Shown: piece by piece, positions 8,510 through 16,678 of the stretch | Layout of the letters: each line of letters opens with the position of its first letter | Numbering within the stretch: position 1 is the stretch's first letter | Notes under the pieces: generated by a model | The model's database searches: none | Seen by the model: only the letters and a program-made list of their open reading frames with translations | Told to the model about the DNA's origin: nothing | Assembly: GCA_021817945.1 (NCBI GenBank) | Contig: JAKAFL010000023.1 | Span: 1 to 54,459, forward strand | From: a bacterium | GTDB taxonomy: Bacteria; Verrucomicrobiota; Verrucomicrobiia; Limisphaerales; UBA11358 | DNA: 54,459 bases | Reading direction: 5' to 3' | Translations under genes and position numbers: made by a program

Positions 8510-9394
8510 ATGCCTGAATTGCCCGAAGTGGAAGTCCTGGTGCGGCATCTTCAAAAAGTCCTGCCGGGCAGGGTGGTTCGCGGTGTTCATTTTGGCGCTC
8601 ATCAGGCGGGGAAATTCACACCGCATTCCGATTTGGAGCGGTTGCTTCCTGGAACACGCTTCAAGCGAGTCAGCCGCCGCGCCAAATACCTTCTTTTTAA
8701 CCTGGAAACCTCCACCGCTGGCCGCAATTCCCTGACCCTGCTCGCGCACCTCGGTATGACAGGGCGTCTCTACCTTATCCCCAAACGCGTTGCCATACCC
8801 AGGCATGCCACCATGGTCATGGATCTCGGGGCTGACCATTTTATTTTTGAGGATTCACGCCGTTTTGGGCGAATGAGCCTGGACCTTTCCGTGTTGGAAC
8901 GGTTGGGGCCTGAGCCTTGGGATAAAACCTTCACCTGGCAAAAATTGCATGCCGCATTGTCTGGATCGCGGCAGCCCATCAAAGTCCGGTTATTGGACCA
9001 GGCCATGGTGGCCGGGGTGGGAAATATTTATGCCAGCGAAATTCTTTTTCAAGCCGGCATAGCGCCGCAAATTCCAGCCCGGAACCTGTCCTCCAGCCAA
9101 TGCCGCAAACTTCATGCCGCCATACGCAGGGTGTTGCGCGAGGCGATTGATTTTGGTTCGTCGCTTCGCTTGGATTGGAGCCACTCCGGCGCTGACCGGC
9201 TTTTTTATTACGGACACGATCCATCCGAGCCCGCCATGGCTGGGGAAAATCTGCGGGTTTATGGACGCGAGGGCCTGCCATGCCTGAAATGCCATCGTTC
9301 CATCCAAAAGCTGGCTCAGGCTGGTCGAAGCACCTTTTTTTGCCCTCGTTGCCAAACCCAAAAATCCCGCGTTCCAGCCCCGCGCAAAAAATAA
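8510..9394 (+). CDS. mutM: Formamidopyrimidine-DNA glycosylase
   Basis: A 294-residue base-excision repair enzyme that removes 8-oxoguanine and other oxidised purines and cuts the DNA backbone. The start MPELPEVEVL gives the catalytic N-terminal proline and glutamate after Met removal. Other family signs are the Lys in RRAKYLLF, the helix-two-turn-helix region with QAMVAGVGNIYASE, and a C-terminal zinc finger C-x2-C-x16-C-x2-C (CLKC...CPRC). The ending is slightly longer than average with a basic PAPRKK tail. Its start leaves no choice. It probably belongs to the same transcript as the next gene. Confidence 0.95.
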   Translation: MPELPEVEVLVRHLQKVLPGRVVRGVHFGAHQAGKFTPHSDLERLLPGTRFKRVSRRAKYLLFNLETSTAGRNSLTLLAHLGMTGRLYLIPKRVAIPRHATMVMDLGADHFIFEDSRRFGRMSLDLSVLERLGPEPWDKTFTWQKLHAALSGSRQPIKVRLLDQAMVAGVGNIYASEILFQAGIAPQIPARNLSSSQCRKLHAAIRRVLREAIDFGSSLRLDWSHSGADRLFYYGHDPSEPAMAGENLRVYGREGLPCLKCHRSIQKLAQAGRSTFFCPRCQTQKSRVPAPRKK

Positions 9395-9448
9395 ATACGG
9401 GTGGATTATCCCTTGCCGCAGGTCTTTGCAAAAGCCATTCTTAAAGAA

Positions 9449-10264
9449 ATGGCTGGCAAGACAATCTGGAAGCATTTGTTTTGGATCTGGATCCTGGCAG
9501 GGTGGCTGCCATGCTGGAGCTTGGATGCGGCAGATGCGGGTTTGAACCAGACATTGGATTTGGCCGGGCCGGAGCGAATCAGCGGCGTCATTTATGAATC
9601 CGGCTCGCATCGCCAGGTGATTCTTTATCGCTTTCTACGCACTTCAAAACGATTGGGATCGGAAATTAAGGTGCAAAGACAATTTTGGACCCCGCAGGGT
9701 CGTCTCGCCGCCAGGGAGGATGTCCTTTATGAATCCAATTGCCTGGTTTTTTGCCGCATGCAGGAGTTTCAGGCGCAGGTTTCCGGCTTGGTCACTGTTC
9801 AACCGGATAAAACACATGAGGGACGGGATATTTTGCGCATTGGCTATGCCAAGGGCCTGACTCCACCTGTTGGCGAGCCTCAGGTTCTGAAGCCTGATAC
9901 GTTGATTGATGATGACGTGTACCCGTTTTTGCTGGAACATTGGGTTGATTTGATGCAGGGCGCCCCGGTTCGGTTCAGGTTCATTTCCTTGGAGTGGAAA
10001 AAAACTTTCAACTTTCAACTCGTCAAGTCAGGCACGGCCACTGTGGATGGTCGCAATTGCGCCCGGATTACGATGAAGCCAGTGGGTTTTTTCCTGCAAC
10101 AAATGGTCAAACCCCTGGTGTTCATCGTGGACACGGCCCCGCCGCATGCCATCCTGTCCTACACGGGACGCACCATGCCGCGCATACGGGCCAATGGTTC
10201 GTGGAAATATCTGGACGCCGAAACTGTCTTTGACCTGGGCCAAATGGTGGCGGCCAAACCCTAG
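9449..10264 (+). CDS. Secreted protein of unknown function
   Basis: A 271-residue protein beginning MAGKTIWKHLF with a hydrophobic stretch WIWILAGWLPCWSL and a likely cleavage after ADA, so it is probably exported. The start at 9449 was preferred to a GTG at 9401 because it places the signal sequence at the N terminus. The mature part is beta-rich with a Lys/Arg-rich middle and a segment around TLIDDDVYPFLLEHWVDL. It vaguely recalls outer-membrane-lipoprotein or DUF3108-like beta proteins, but I cannot name a family. It starts 54 bases after mutM, so co-transcription is plausible, though no functional link is known. Confidence 0.65.
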   Translation: MAGKTIWKHLFWIWILAGWLPCWSLDAADAGLNQTLDLAGPERISGVIYESGSHRQVILYRFLRTSKRLGSEIKVQRQFWTPQGRLAAREDVLYESNCLVFCRMQEFQAQVSGLVTVQPDKTHEGRDILRIGYAKGLTPPVGEPQVLKPDTLIDDDVYPFLLEHWVDLMQGAPVRFRFISLEWKKTFNFQLVKSGTATVDGRNCARITMKPVGFFLQQMVKPLVFIVDTAPPHAILSYTGRTMPRIRANGSWKYLDAETVFDLGQMVAAKP

Positions 10265-10283
10265 CCCAAGTTCCTGGCCTGCC

Positions 10284-10520
10284 CTAAATATCAAAGTTGG
10301 GCTTGTCCTTCGGACCTTGGATCCTGCCCAGGGAAATTTTTTCCCAAAGGCGCTCGTGTGCATAATAGAGTCCTATTTTTGTGAAAAGCTCCACGCCGCT
10401 GATGGTCAGAGCCCATTTGATTTTACCCGTGATCAGGAACGAAATGATCATGGTGTCCACGCTGCCAGTCAGCCGCCAGGAAATTGCCTTGACCAGGCTT
10501 CGGTAATGTTTATCGGCCAT
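10284..10520 (-). CDS. DUF2061 family small membrane protein
   Basis: A 78-residue protein with MADKHYRSLVKAISWRLTGS at its start, a signature of the DUF2061 family of small inner membrane proteins. Two hydrophobic segments follow (VDTMIISFLITG and WALTISGVELFTKIGLYY), then a basic/aromatic tail YAHERLWEKI. The ATG at 10520 was preferred to 10577 because the upstream 19 residues are not family-like. The role of the family is not established; some members lie near sulfate or sulfur metabolism genes. It ends 20 bases from the convergent gene at 9449-10264. Confidence 0.75.
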   Translation of the reverse strand: MADKHYRSLVKAISWRLTGSVDTMIISFLITGKIKWALTISGVELFTKIGLYYAHERLWEKISLGRIQGPKDKPNFDI

Positions 10521-10626
10521 ATTCTTAAAAAAGGTTGGGCATGGTTCTGCGGTTTGCGCGGTAAAACACCGGGGCATTGATTTGAGCCTCGGGATTTGCA
10601 GGCAAGTTGGGGTTTTTCATCGTGGT

Positions 10627-12183
10627 TTAAAAGGTTATTTGTATTCGGGTGAAAAAAACCTGCTCGGGAGGCAAGCCGCCTGCAAGACCTGGGCTGCCTC
10701 CTGCAAAGGTCGTCCGGGAAAAGCTTCCGTTGATGCGAATATGCTCATTCAGCCACCAATTCACCCCCACCGACCACGCCTGCGCCTGGGTGGCGAGGGG
10801 ACTGCTGACGCTGGCGAACCCATCGGACGCGGCATGGCCATCCACGTTTAGCGACTCGTAACGGGCGACCAATTGCCATGCGCCCCAGGAACCGATGGCG
10901 GGTTGGAAGGGTTTGGATGGAACGTTTTCGGTTCCTGTGATGCCTTGGCCGGCAAGCATCCAACTGCCGGTCACTTCCCAGGCTGAATTTTCAAGCGCTG
11001 CCGAGCGGTTGGCGCCGGACGTTCCATTAGATAGTTCCTGGCTGGAAAGGATATATTCGGCGATGATCCCCAAGGGGCCGCGATTAAAGCTTCCTTGGGG
11101 ACATAGCCGCCAATGAACCCCAGTGGGTTGTACTTGCCGCCTGTATGCGAAGAATTTTTCCTGGCCGTCGGTGACATAACCGGGGCTGACCAGACCTGGC
11201 GCTCCCGCATCGTTGCCGTAGCTTCCCGCCACGCCCAGTCCAAGGGTTTTCAATACGTCTTGGGGGTTCTTTCCAAAGGATTGAAATGGTTTAACAAAGA
11301 CCCGGCCCATGAAGGCCGCTCCGTTGCCAATGGGATTGTTCACCGTCCTGGTGGTCGTATCAGGCGCATCCGAAAAAAATCCACCGCAATAATCCAGGGC
11401 AGGCTGGCTCCAATGCCCATTCTGGGCGACCCCCAGAGCCCGGTAGGGTAAAAGATCGGTGACGAGAGATCGTTCATTGAAGGCGGTGACGGTTTCATCC
11501 TGCAATGCCTCCAATCCGATGGGGGGTTTGAATTTTCCCATTTCCCATCCCAAACCCTCACCATTGCTCTGGCTGGGATGCTGAGAGATGAATGCGTCCA
11601 AAACCTGCGGCTGGTTTCCTGCCAATTCAGGAGTCACATGCACATCAAATTGGGAGTTCAGTCTTGCCACCATGATGGGTCGCGCGCGGCGGATAAAGAC
11701 GCCCTCCTGGCCCGCCGCATGGCTGGCGTTTCCCAATTGGGTACGGCTGTCCCATTGTAGTAAACCATGCAAGGAAACACCCCATTCACCGGAGATTGAT
11801 TGCACAAAAAAGCCATTCCGTTTGGAAAAGCCTGCCTGGCAATCCTTGATTCCAGCGCGTTTTGAATCATTTTCATCTGGCTCTGTCTTTCCCTGGAAGG
11901 GTCCACCAGACTGACTCAGTTTGCAGTCGGGGTGCCTATGAAAAATCTGGTTTGCAGCAAGTTCAACAGCCTGAATTCCCGGCTGGACCCCATTCTGGCA
12001 TGATGCGGCAGCCTGCAGTTGTGGCTGCACCTTGCGGTCCTTGCCATCCACAGTTTCATCCTCGCCACTTGCTGAGACGACCATCCCCACGCCAAAAAGC
12101 ATGCCAAGAGCCATGCCCAAGTACCGGCCTGGATCAGAGCCTTCATAGGTAACAAACCGCCGCTGATTGTTTAATAGCGACAT
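10627..12183 (-). CDS. Phosphate-selective porin O/P family outer membrane protein
   Basis: A 518-residue predicted outer membrane beta-barrel. After an N-terminal hydrophobic stretch (GMALGMLFGVGMVVSAS) and a non-conserved spacer, the barrel begins near residue 125 with GEWGVSLHGLLQWDSRT, then RRARPIMVARLNSQFDVHV and WEMGKFKPPIGLEALQ, all typical of the OprO/OprP family. The C terminus ends VFFTRIQITF, with the aromatic last residue required for barrel assembly. A good promoter precedes it (12201-12229) and a motif shared with the Rrf2 gene overlaps the expected start of transcription. A different frame from 12146 also encodes a signal-like peptide, so an N-terminal frameshift is possible. 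Confidence 0.8.
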   Translation of the reverse strand: MSLLNNQRRFVTYEGSDPGRYLGMALGMLFGVGMVVSASGEDETVDGKDRKVQPQLQAAASCQNGVQPGIQAVELAANQIFHRHPDCKLSQSGGPFQGKTEPDENDSKRAGIKDCQAGFSKRNGFFVQSISGEWGVSLHGLLQWDSRTQLGNASHAAGQEGVFIRRARPIMVARLNSQFDVHVTPELAGNQPQVLDAFISQHPSQSNGEGLGWEMGKFKPPIGLEALQDETVTAFNERSLVTDLLPYRALGVAQNGHWSQPALDYCGGFFSDAPDTTTRTVNNPIGNGAAFMGRVFVKPFQSFGKNPQDVLKTLGLGVAGSYGNDAGAPGLVSPGYVTDGQEKFFAYRRQVQPTGVHWRLCPQGSFNRGPLGIIAEYILSSQELSNGTSGANRSAALENSAWEVTGSWMLAGQGITGTENVPSKPFQPAIGSWGAWQLVARYESLNVDGHAASDGFASVSSPLATQAQAWSVGVNWWLNEHIRINGSFSRTTFAGGSPGLAGGLPPEQVFFTRIQITF

Positions 12184-12187
12184 AAAA

Positions 12188-12260
12188 GGTCGTTATTTTG
12201 ATTAAAAATTAAAACCGGAACTGAGTCAAATGGTTAAATACGATCAAACTTGTCGTTATT
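12188..12260 (-). promoter_or_regulatory. Porin promoter with two AATAACGAC motifs
   Basis: On the minus strand TTGACT (12224-12229) and TTTAAT (12201-12206) are separated by 17 bases, a good sigma-70-type promoter. The nonamer AATAACGAC lies at 12189-12197, overlapping the expected transcription start, and again at 12252-12260 upstream. The related ATAACGACC lies 22-30 bases before the Rrf2 start codon. The sites suggest common control by the neighbouring Rrf2 regulator (inference). Confidence 0.5.
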
Positions 12261-12498
12261 CTATATGGCTTCCGGTTCGAGTCAAACAGTTTTTTGGAAA
12301 AAGCGAACGCACGAGTTGGAGACTCAATTCCAATACTGCATTTCAGAAAGCTGGAGCAGACCGGGCGGGGATGTGCTGGGGTTTGCGGGCAGTCCGCCCA
12401 TTCCAAAATGGAATCTGCCGCCTCCAGAAACCCGGCCTGGTTTATCCGGTTTCGGGACCTTGAACCCTCGAGTTACCTCATCCTGGTGCCAAACAGCC

Positions 12499-12960
12499 CT
12501 AGATGCCTTCACCGCCCATGAAGCCTGAGGTGACCTCCTGTGGGGTAAGAGGCATGCCTTTGGCGACATCCTCGAGGGTGGCCTGATCCATCAGGTTGGC
12601 CAGGTAATTTCTGGCATTATAGAACACTCTTCGAAAGCGGCATACGGATTCCTGGGAACATCTCACGTACCCGGTAAGGCTGACACAGTCAATGGGGGCG
12701 ATGATGCCATCGAAATGGCGAACCACTTCGCCGAGGGTTATCTTGGATGGGTGGCGGGCGAGGAAATAACCCCCATGGATGCCGGCGGAACTGCCGACCC
12801 AGCCCCTGGATTTGAGCGCGAGCATGATCTGTTCGAGGAATCGCTTGGGGACATCATTGCGACGCGCAAGTTCGCGTATAGGGATGGGTTGTCCGCCGAA
12901 ATGTTCCACCAAGGTGAACAAGGCGCGGAGGGCGTAATCGGTTTTTTTGGAAACCCGCAT
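12499..12960 (-). CDS. Rrf2 family transcriptional regulator
   Basis: A 153-residue winged-helix regulator. It begins MRVSKKTDYALRALFTL, the typical Rrf2 start, followed by a helix-turn-helix near residues 26-49 (IPIRELARRNDVPKRFLEQI) and a wing containing GIHGGYFLAR. Three cysteines at 92, 101 and 107 (DC-x8-C-x5-C) match the [2Fe-2S] ligands of IscR/NsrR-like members, so it probably senses iron-sulfur status, nitric oxide or redox state. It lies 96 bases downstream of the pilT-like gene on the same strand and 315 bases upstream of the porin gene; a shared operator-like motif links it to the porin. Confidence 0.9.
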   Translation of the reverse strand: MRVSKKTDYALRALFTLVEHFGGQPIPIRELARRNDVPKRFLEQIMLALKSRGWVGSSAGIHGGYFLARHPSKITLGEVVRHFDGIIAPIDCVSLTGYVRCSQESVCRFRRVFYNARNYLANLMDQATLEDVAKGMPLTPQEVTSGFMGGEGI

Positions 12961-12981
12961 GGCTTAAAAAACGATTATTTT

Positions 12982-12990
12982 GGTCGTTAT
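12982..12990 (-). promoter_or_regulatory. Operator-like motif upstream of Rrf2 gene
   Basis: ATAACGACC on the minus strand, 22-30 bases before the Rrf2 start codon, matches the motif in the porin promoter. A similar AATAATCGT follows within 12 bases. This arrangement is consistent with autoregulation. Confidence 0.4.
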
Positions 12991-13056
12991 CATTTTCACG
13001 CGCATTTGATGACCCTGAAACGAACCGCAGGGGCAGGGCGGGTGTGCCCGGGTCAA

Positions 13057-14145
13057 TCAGCCCACGATGCGTCCGCCTTCGTTCAGGAAGATGCCTTTGA
13101 AATTCATTTCCAGGGCTTGGGGGTTGGAGGCTTTGGCCATGGCTTCCTTTTGGGTGATGCGTCCGGCCTTGACCAGATTGAAGAGGCACTGGTTGAAAGT
13201 GATCATGCCATCGTCCGCGCCGGTTTCCACGGCGGCGGACAACTTATCAAGCCGGTTTTCCTCGATCATTTTGCGGACGACAGGCGAATTGATCATGATC
13301 TCGAGGGCGGGGGTCATTTTGCCGTCCACGGTGGGGACCATGCGCTGGCAGATGACGCCGCGGAGTGTGCCGGCGAGCTGTCGCCGGATTTGCTCGCGTT
13401 CATCGGCCTTGAAGAAATCCAGGATGCGGGTGATGGATTGGGATGCGGTGGTGGTGTGGAGAGTGGAGAAAACCAGGTGACCCGTGTCTGCGGCGCTCAT
13501 GGCGGCGGTGAAGGTGGCGGCATCGCGCATTTCACCCAGCATGATGATGTCCGGGTCCTGGCGGAGGACATGTTTCAAAGCCCCATGGAAGCTGGCGGTA
13601 TCAAGGCCGACTTCACGCTGCTCGATCACGCTCTGGTTGTCTTCAAAGACAAACTCGATGGGGTCTTCCAGTGTGACGATGTGTTTTTTGAAATTGCTAT
13701 TGATGTGCTCGATCATTGCGGCAAGGGTTGTGGACTTGCCGGAGCCGGTGGACCCGGCCACGAGCACGATCCCGCGCGGGGATTCGGCGATGGTTTTGAT
13801 CTGCTCCAGAAGCCCGAGCTCCTCGAAGGTGGCGATCCTGTTTTTCACATGGCGCATGGCCATGGCCCAAGTGCCGCGCTGTTGGAAGATATTGGTGCGG
13901 AATCGGCCGGCTTCCGGGATGTTATAGGAAAAATCCACCTCGCGGTCGTCCTCCAGGCGTTTTTTCATGTGGCTGGGGGTGATTTTATCCACGACATTAT
14001 TCATCCAGTCGAGTGTGGGAACGGGGCAGTCAATGGAAATCAATTCGCGGCTGATGCGGAAAACCACGGGGGTGCCCACCTTGATGTGAATATCCGAGGC
14101 TCCGCCATCCACGGCGGTTTTGAGTATTTTGTGAAACAATTCCAT
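13057..14145 (-). CDS. Type IV pilus retraction ATPase, PilT/PilU family
   Basis: A 362-residue hexameric ATPase of the secretion ATPase superfamily that drives pilus retraction. The N-terminal PAS-like domain has GGASDIHIKVGTPVVFRI. Walker A is GSTGSGKST (residues 131-139), the Asp box is TLEDPIEFVF, Walker B is DPDIIMLGEMRD and the His box is STLHTTTASQSITRI. The GEMRD form and the ending GMITFNQCLFNLV-x-AGRI resemble PilU more than canonical PilT, so the exact paralogue is uncertain. I chose ATG 14145 (MELFHKIL) over 14157. It is upstream of the Rrf2 gene and separated from it by 96 bases. Confidence 0.93.
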   Translation of the reverse strand: MELFHKILKTAVDGGASDIHIKVGTPVVFRISRELISIDCPVPTLDWMNNVVDKITPSHMKKRLEDDREVDFSYNIPEAGRFRTNIFQQRGTWAMAMRHVKNRIATFEELGLLEQIKTIAESPRGIVLVAGSTGSGKSTTLAAMIEHINSNFKKHIVTLEDPIEFVFEDNQSVIEQREVGLDTASFHGALKHVLRQDPDIIMLGEMRDAATFTAAMSAADTGHLVFSTLHTTTASQSITRILDFFKADEREQIRRQLAGTLRGVICQRMVPTVDGKMTPALEIMINSPVVRKMIEENRLDKLSAAVETGADDGMITFNQCLFNLVKAGRITQKEAMAKASNPQALEMNFKGIFLNEGGRIVG

Positions 14146-14276
14146 GATGAAAACCATAATTCATCCTGGAATAAAAGCCAGCCGGGAAAACGCGGTTTTT
14201 GGCGGGCAGCATTTTTTGGGCGCCGGGGATTAAAATTTCCGTGTCATTCGGCTTGGGGAAGGGTATTCATTCGTGC

Positions 14277-15140
14277 ATGGGCAAACATAGAATAGGGATT
14301 ATCGGGGGCAGCGGGCTTTATTCCATTGAGGGAATCACGCGTGCGAAGTGGTTGCGGGTGCGGACTCCGTTCGGGGAGCCATCGGATGCTTTTCTCACAG
14401 GGCGGCTGGCGGACCGCGAGGTGGTGTTTCTGGCCCGACACGCCCGCGGCCACAGGATTTTGCCCACGGAACTGAATCATCGGGCAAACATCTGGGCCCT
14501 CAAAAAGCTGGGGGTGGCGTGGATACTGAGCGTGAGCGCGGTGGGATCGCTCCAAAAAAAATATGCACCTTGTGACGTGGTGTTGCCGGACCAGTTTTTG
14601 GACCGGACCAAACGGGACGTGGAACATACATTTTTTGGCGGGGGTATTGTGGCGCACATCGCCTTTGCCGACCCGGTGTGCGAGGAATTGCGGCGGCTGG
14701 CATTGAAGGCAGCCCGGGCCCAAAAGGCGAGGGTGCATGACGGTGGCACCTATGTGAACATGGAGGGTCCCGCCTTCAGCACCCGGGCCGAATCCCTGGC
14801 CAACCACCGGGCCGGGTTTGACGTGATAGGCATGACCAATATGGGGGAAGCGCGGTGCGCGCGGGAGGCGGAGATCGCTTACGCCACACTGGCCATGGTG
14901 ACAGACTACGATTGCTGGAAGACGGACGAGGCGCATGTGACCGTGGAAATGGTGGTGGCCAACCTGACCCGCAATGCCGCCCTGGCCAAGGCCATTATCC
15001 TGCGGCTCCTGCCCACCATCCCTGGAGAACCAAACTGGCCCTGCCACTCCGCGCTGAAGCATGCCATTCTTACCCAGCGGCAATTCTGGCCCAAGCAAAC
15101 CATAACCCGGCTCCGGCCCATCCTGGAACGCTACCTTTGA
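14277..15140 (+). CDS. mtnP: S-methyl-5'-thioadenosine phosphorylase
   Basis: A 287-residue purine-nucleoside-phosphorylase-family enzyme splitting methylthioadenosine into adenine and methylthioribose-1-phosphate in methionine salvage. It shows the phosphate-binding GIIGGSGLY at the N terminus, ARHARGHRILPTELNHRAN, the active-site block YVNMEGPAFSTRAES and GMTNMGEARCAREAEI, and TDYDCWK near residue 220, where the Asp pair decides 6-amino purine recognition. The ATG at 14277 gives the classical MGKHRIGIIGG start; 14199 is less likely. It leads the mtnP-thyA-folA run, 24 bases before thyA. Confidence 0.93.
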   Translation: MGKHRIGIIGGSGLYSIEGITRAKWLRVRTPFGEPSDAFLTGRLADREVVFLARHARGHRILPTELNHRANIWALKKLGVAWILSVSAVGSLQKKYAPCDVVLPDQFLDRTKRDVEHTFFGGGIVAHIAFADPVCEELRRLALKAARAQKARVHDGGTYVNMEGPAFSTRAESLANHRAGFDVIGMTNMGEARCAREAEIAYATLAMVTDYDCWKTDEAHVTVEMVVANLTRNAALAKAIILRLLPTIPGEPNWPCHSALKHAILTQRQFWPKQTITRLRPILERYL

Positions 15141-15164
15141 CCCAGCCCAACCCGCACCCCGCCC

Positions 15165-15959
15165 ATGAAAGCCTACCTGGACCTCCTTCGCACCGTTTTG
15201 GAGCAGGGAAAATACAAGGCCGACCGCACCGGCACCGGCACACATTCCATTTTTGGCGCCCAGATCCGTTGCCCCCTCCGCGAATCCTTTCCCCTGCTCA
15301 CCACCAAAAAAGTCCACACCAAATCCATCATTTACGAATTGCTTTGGTTTTTGCGGGGAGACACCAACATCCGCTGGCTGAACGAGCATGGGGTGACCAT
15401 CTGGGATGAATGGGCCGATGAAAAGGGCGACCTGGGCCGTGTGTATGGGGCGCAATGGACTGACTGGCGAACAGCCGATGGCCGGTCCATTCACCAAATC
15501 AATGAGGTGGTGAGGCAGATTCGCGAGAACCCCGACAGCCGGCGGTTGATCGTGACGGCGTGGAATCCCGGGGAAATCGGGTCCATGGCTTTGCCGCCCT
15601 GTCACACCCTGTTTCAATTTTACGTTGGGGATGGGGAACTGAGCTGCCAGCTTTACCAGCGCAGCGCGGATATATTTTTGGGGGTTCCGTTCAATATTGC
15701 CAGCTATGCCCTCCTCACGGCGATGGTGGCCCAGGTTTGCGGTTTGAAGCCGGGCGATTTTGTGCACACCTTTGGAGACCTGCATCTCTATGCCAACCAT
15801 GTGGAGCAGGCCCGCCTCCAACTTGCCCGCGAACCGCGTCCGCTCCCGCGCCTGAGACTGAACCCGGGAGTGACCCGGCTGGCTGATTTCAAATTTGAAG
15901 ACGTGGAAATACTGGATTACAATCCCCATCCCGCCATCAAGGCTCCCGTGGCGGTTTGA
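15165..15959 (+). CDS. thyA: Thymidylate synthase
   Basis: A 264-residue enzyme converting dUMP to dTMP with methylenetetrahydrofolate as carbon donor and reductant; dihydrofolate is released and must be recycled by the next gene. The length equals that of E. coli ThyA and the catalytic cysteine in [12 protein letters not shown] falls at residue 146 as there. Other conserved blocks are [44 protein letters not shown] and [12 protein letters not shown]. The gene starts 24 bases after mtnP and ends 44 bases before folA; the three are probably one operon. Confidence 0.97.
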   Translation: MKAYLDLLRTVLEQGKYKADRTGTGTHSIFGAQIRCPLRESFPLLTTKKVHTKSIIYELLWFLRGDTNIRWLNEHGVTIWDEWADEKGDLGRVYGAQWTDWRTADGRSIHQINEVVRQIRENPDSRRLIVTAWNPGEIGSMALPPCHTLFQFYVGDGELSCQLYQRSADIFLGVPFNIASYALLTAMVAQVCGLKPGDFVHTFGDLHLYANHVEQARLQLAREPRPLPRLRLNPGVTRLADFKFEDVEILDYNPHPAIKAPVAV

Positions 15960-16003
15960 CCCGCACCCCCGGCCCGGTTGAACCGGCGGTGACACGCCCT
16001 GTC

Positions 16004-16621
16004 ATGAAATACTATAAAGCCATCGCAGCGATGTCCCTGAACCGGGTGATCGGCCAGGGCAACCGCATTCCCTGGCACCTGCCCGAGGATTTCAAATGGT
16101 TCAAGCAAATGACCATGGGCAACGTGATGGTGGTGGGGCGCAAAACATTTGAGAGCCTGGGTCGCCCCCTGCCCAACCGCAAAAACCTGGTGCTCACCAG
16201 GCACCCCCAAAAACTCATCAAATCGCACCCGGAAATTTTCGGCCAATACCATGAATGGCGGGGGGGGAAATTCCTCAGGCGACCCTACCAGTTTCATTTC
16301 TCCAAGCTGGGCGAAAAAAACGAGACTGAGCTGTATGTCTTCAAATCCCTGGCCACGCTGGACCCCTCCGCGTTTGCCTCGGATATTTTCATTTGCGGCG
16401 GGGCGGACATCTATGCCCAAGCCCTTCCCCTTTGCTCGGACCTCTACCTCACCCTGGTCAAACGCGAGGTCGAGGCGGGCGACGCATTCTTTCCCCCCTT
16501 TGAGGATCGCTTTGATTTGGTCGCGGAATTGAGGGACGAGCCGGCGTTTAAAATCCTGCATTACCGCCATAAATCCCTCGGGGCCGGGCAGGGGCCGCAA
16601 TCCGGCGCGGTGAAGGCATGA
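16004..16621 (+). CDS. folA: Dihydrofolate reductase with an internal insertion
   Basis: A 205-residue enzyme that reduces dihydrofolate to tetrahydrofolate, matching the need created by ThyA directly upstream. Conserved parts are IAAMSLNRVIGQGNRIPWHLPED (Asp for substrate proton transfer is in PEDFKWFK), VMVVGRKTFESLG, PNRKNLVLTR and IFICGGADIYAQALPLCSDLYLT. Typical bacterial enzymes have about 160 residues. Here roughly 35-40 extra residues lie after LVLTRHPQK and before SLATLDPS, and include a basic/aromatic run (WRGGKFLRRPYQFHFSK). ATG 16004 was chosen over an upstream TTG because it places the family start correctly. Confidence 0.93.
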   Translation: MKYYKAIAAMSLNRVIGQGNRIPWHLPEDFKWFKQMTMGNVMVVGRKTFESLGRPLPNRKNLVLTRHPQKLIKSHPEIFGQYHEWRGGKFLRRPYQFHFSKLGEKNETELYVFKSLATLDPSAFASDIFICGGADIYAQALPLCSDLYLTLVKREVEAGDAFFPPFEDRFDLVAELRDEPAFKILHYRHKSLGAGQGPQSGAVKA

Positions 16622-16651
16622 AAAACGGCGGACTGTTTCCAGTCCGCCGTT
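16621..16651 (-). terminator. Rho-independent terminator of rpsA
   Basis: A perfect 12-bp stem (AACGGCGGACTG and CAGTCCGCCGTT) with a 4-base loop, followed on the minus strand by TTTTT (16621-16625). It sits between convergent folA and rpsA and may also weakly stop folA transcripts, although no U-run follows on the plus strand. Confidence 0.9.
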
Positions 16652-16678
16652 GATGCAATTCGCTGATGATTGACGGGA

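Noticed and set aside
12715..14295. 526-residue plus-strand frame antisense to the PilT-like gene
   Set aside because: It mirrors a strong ATPase gene with intact Walker motifs on the minus strand and has the Gly/His/Asp-rich composition of an antisense shadow.
14244..15995. 583-residue minus-strand frame
   Set aside because: It is antisense to mtnP and thyA, both clear by motif, and has low-complexity composition.
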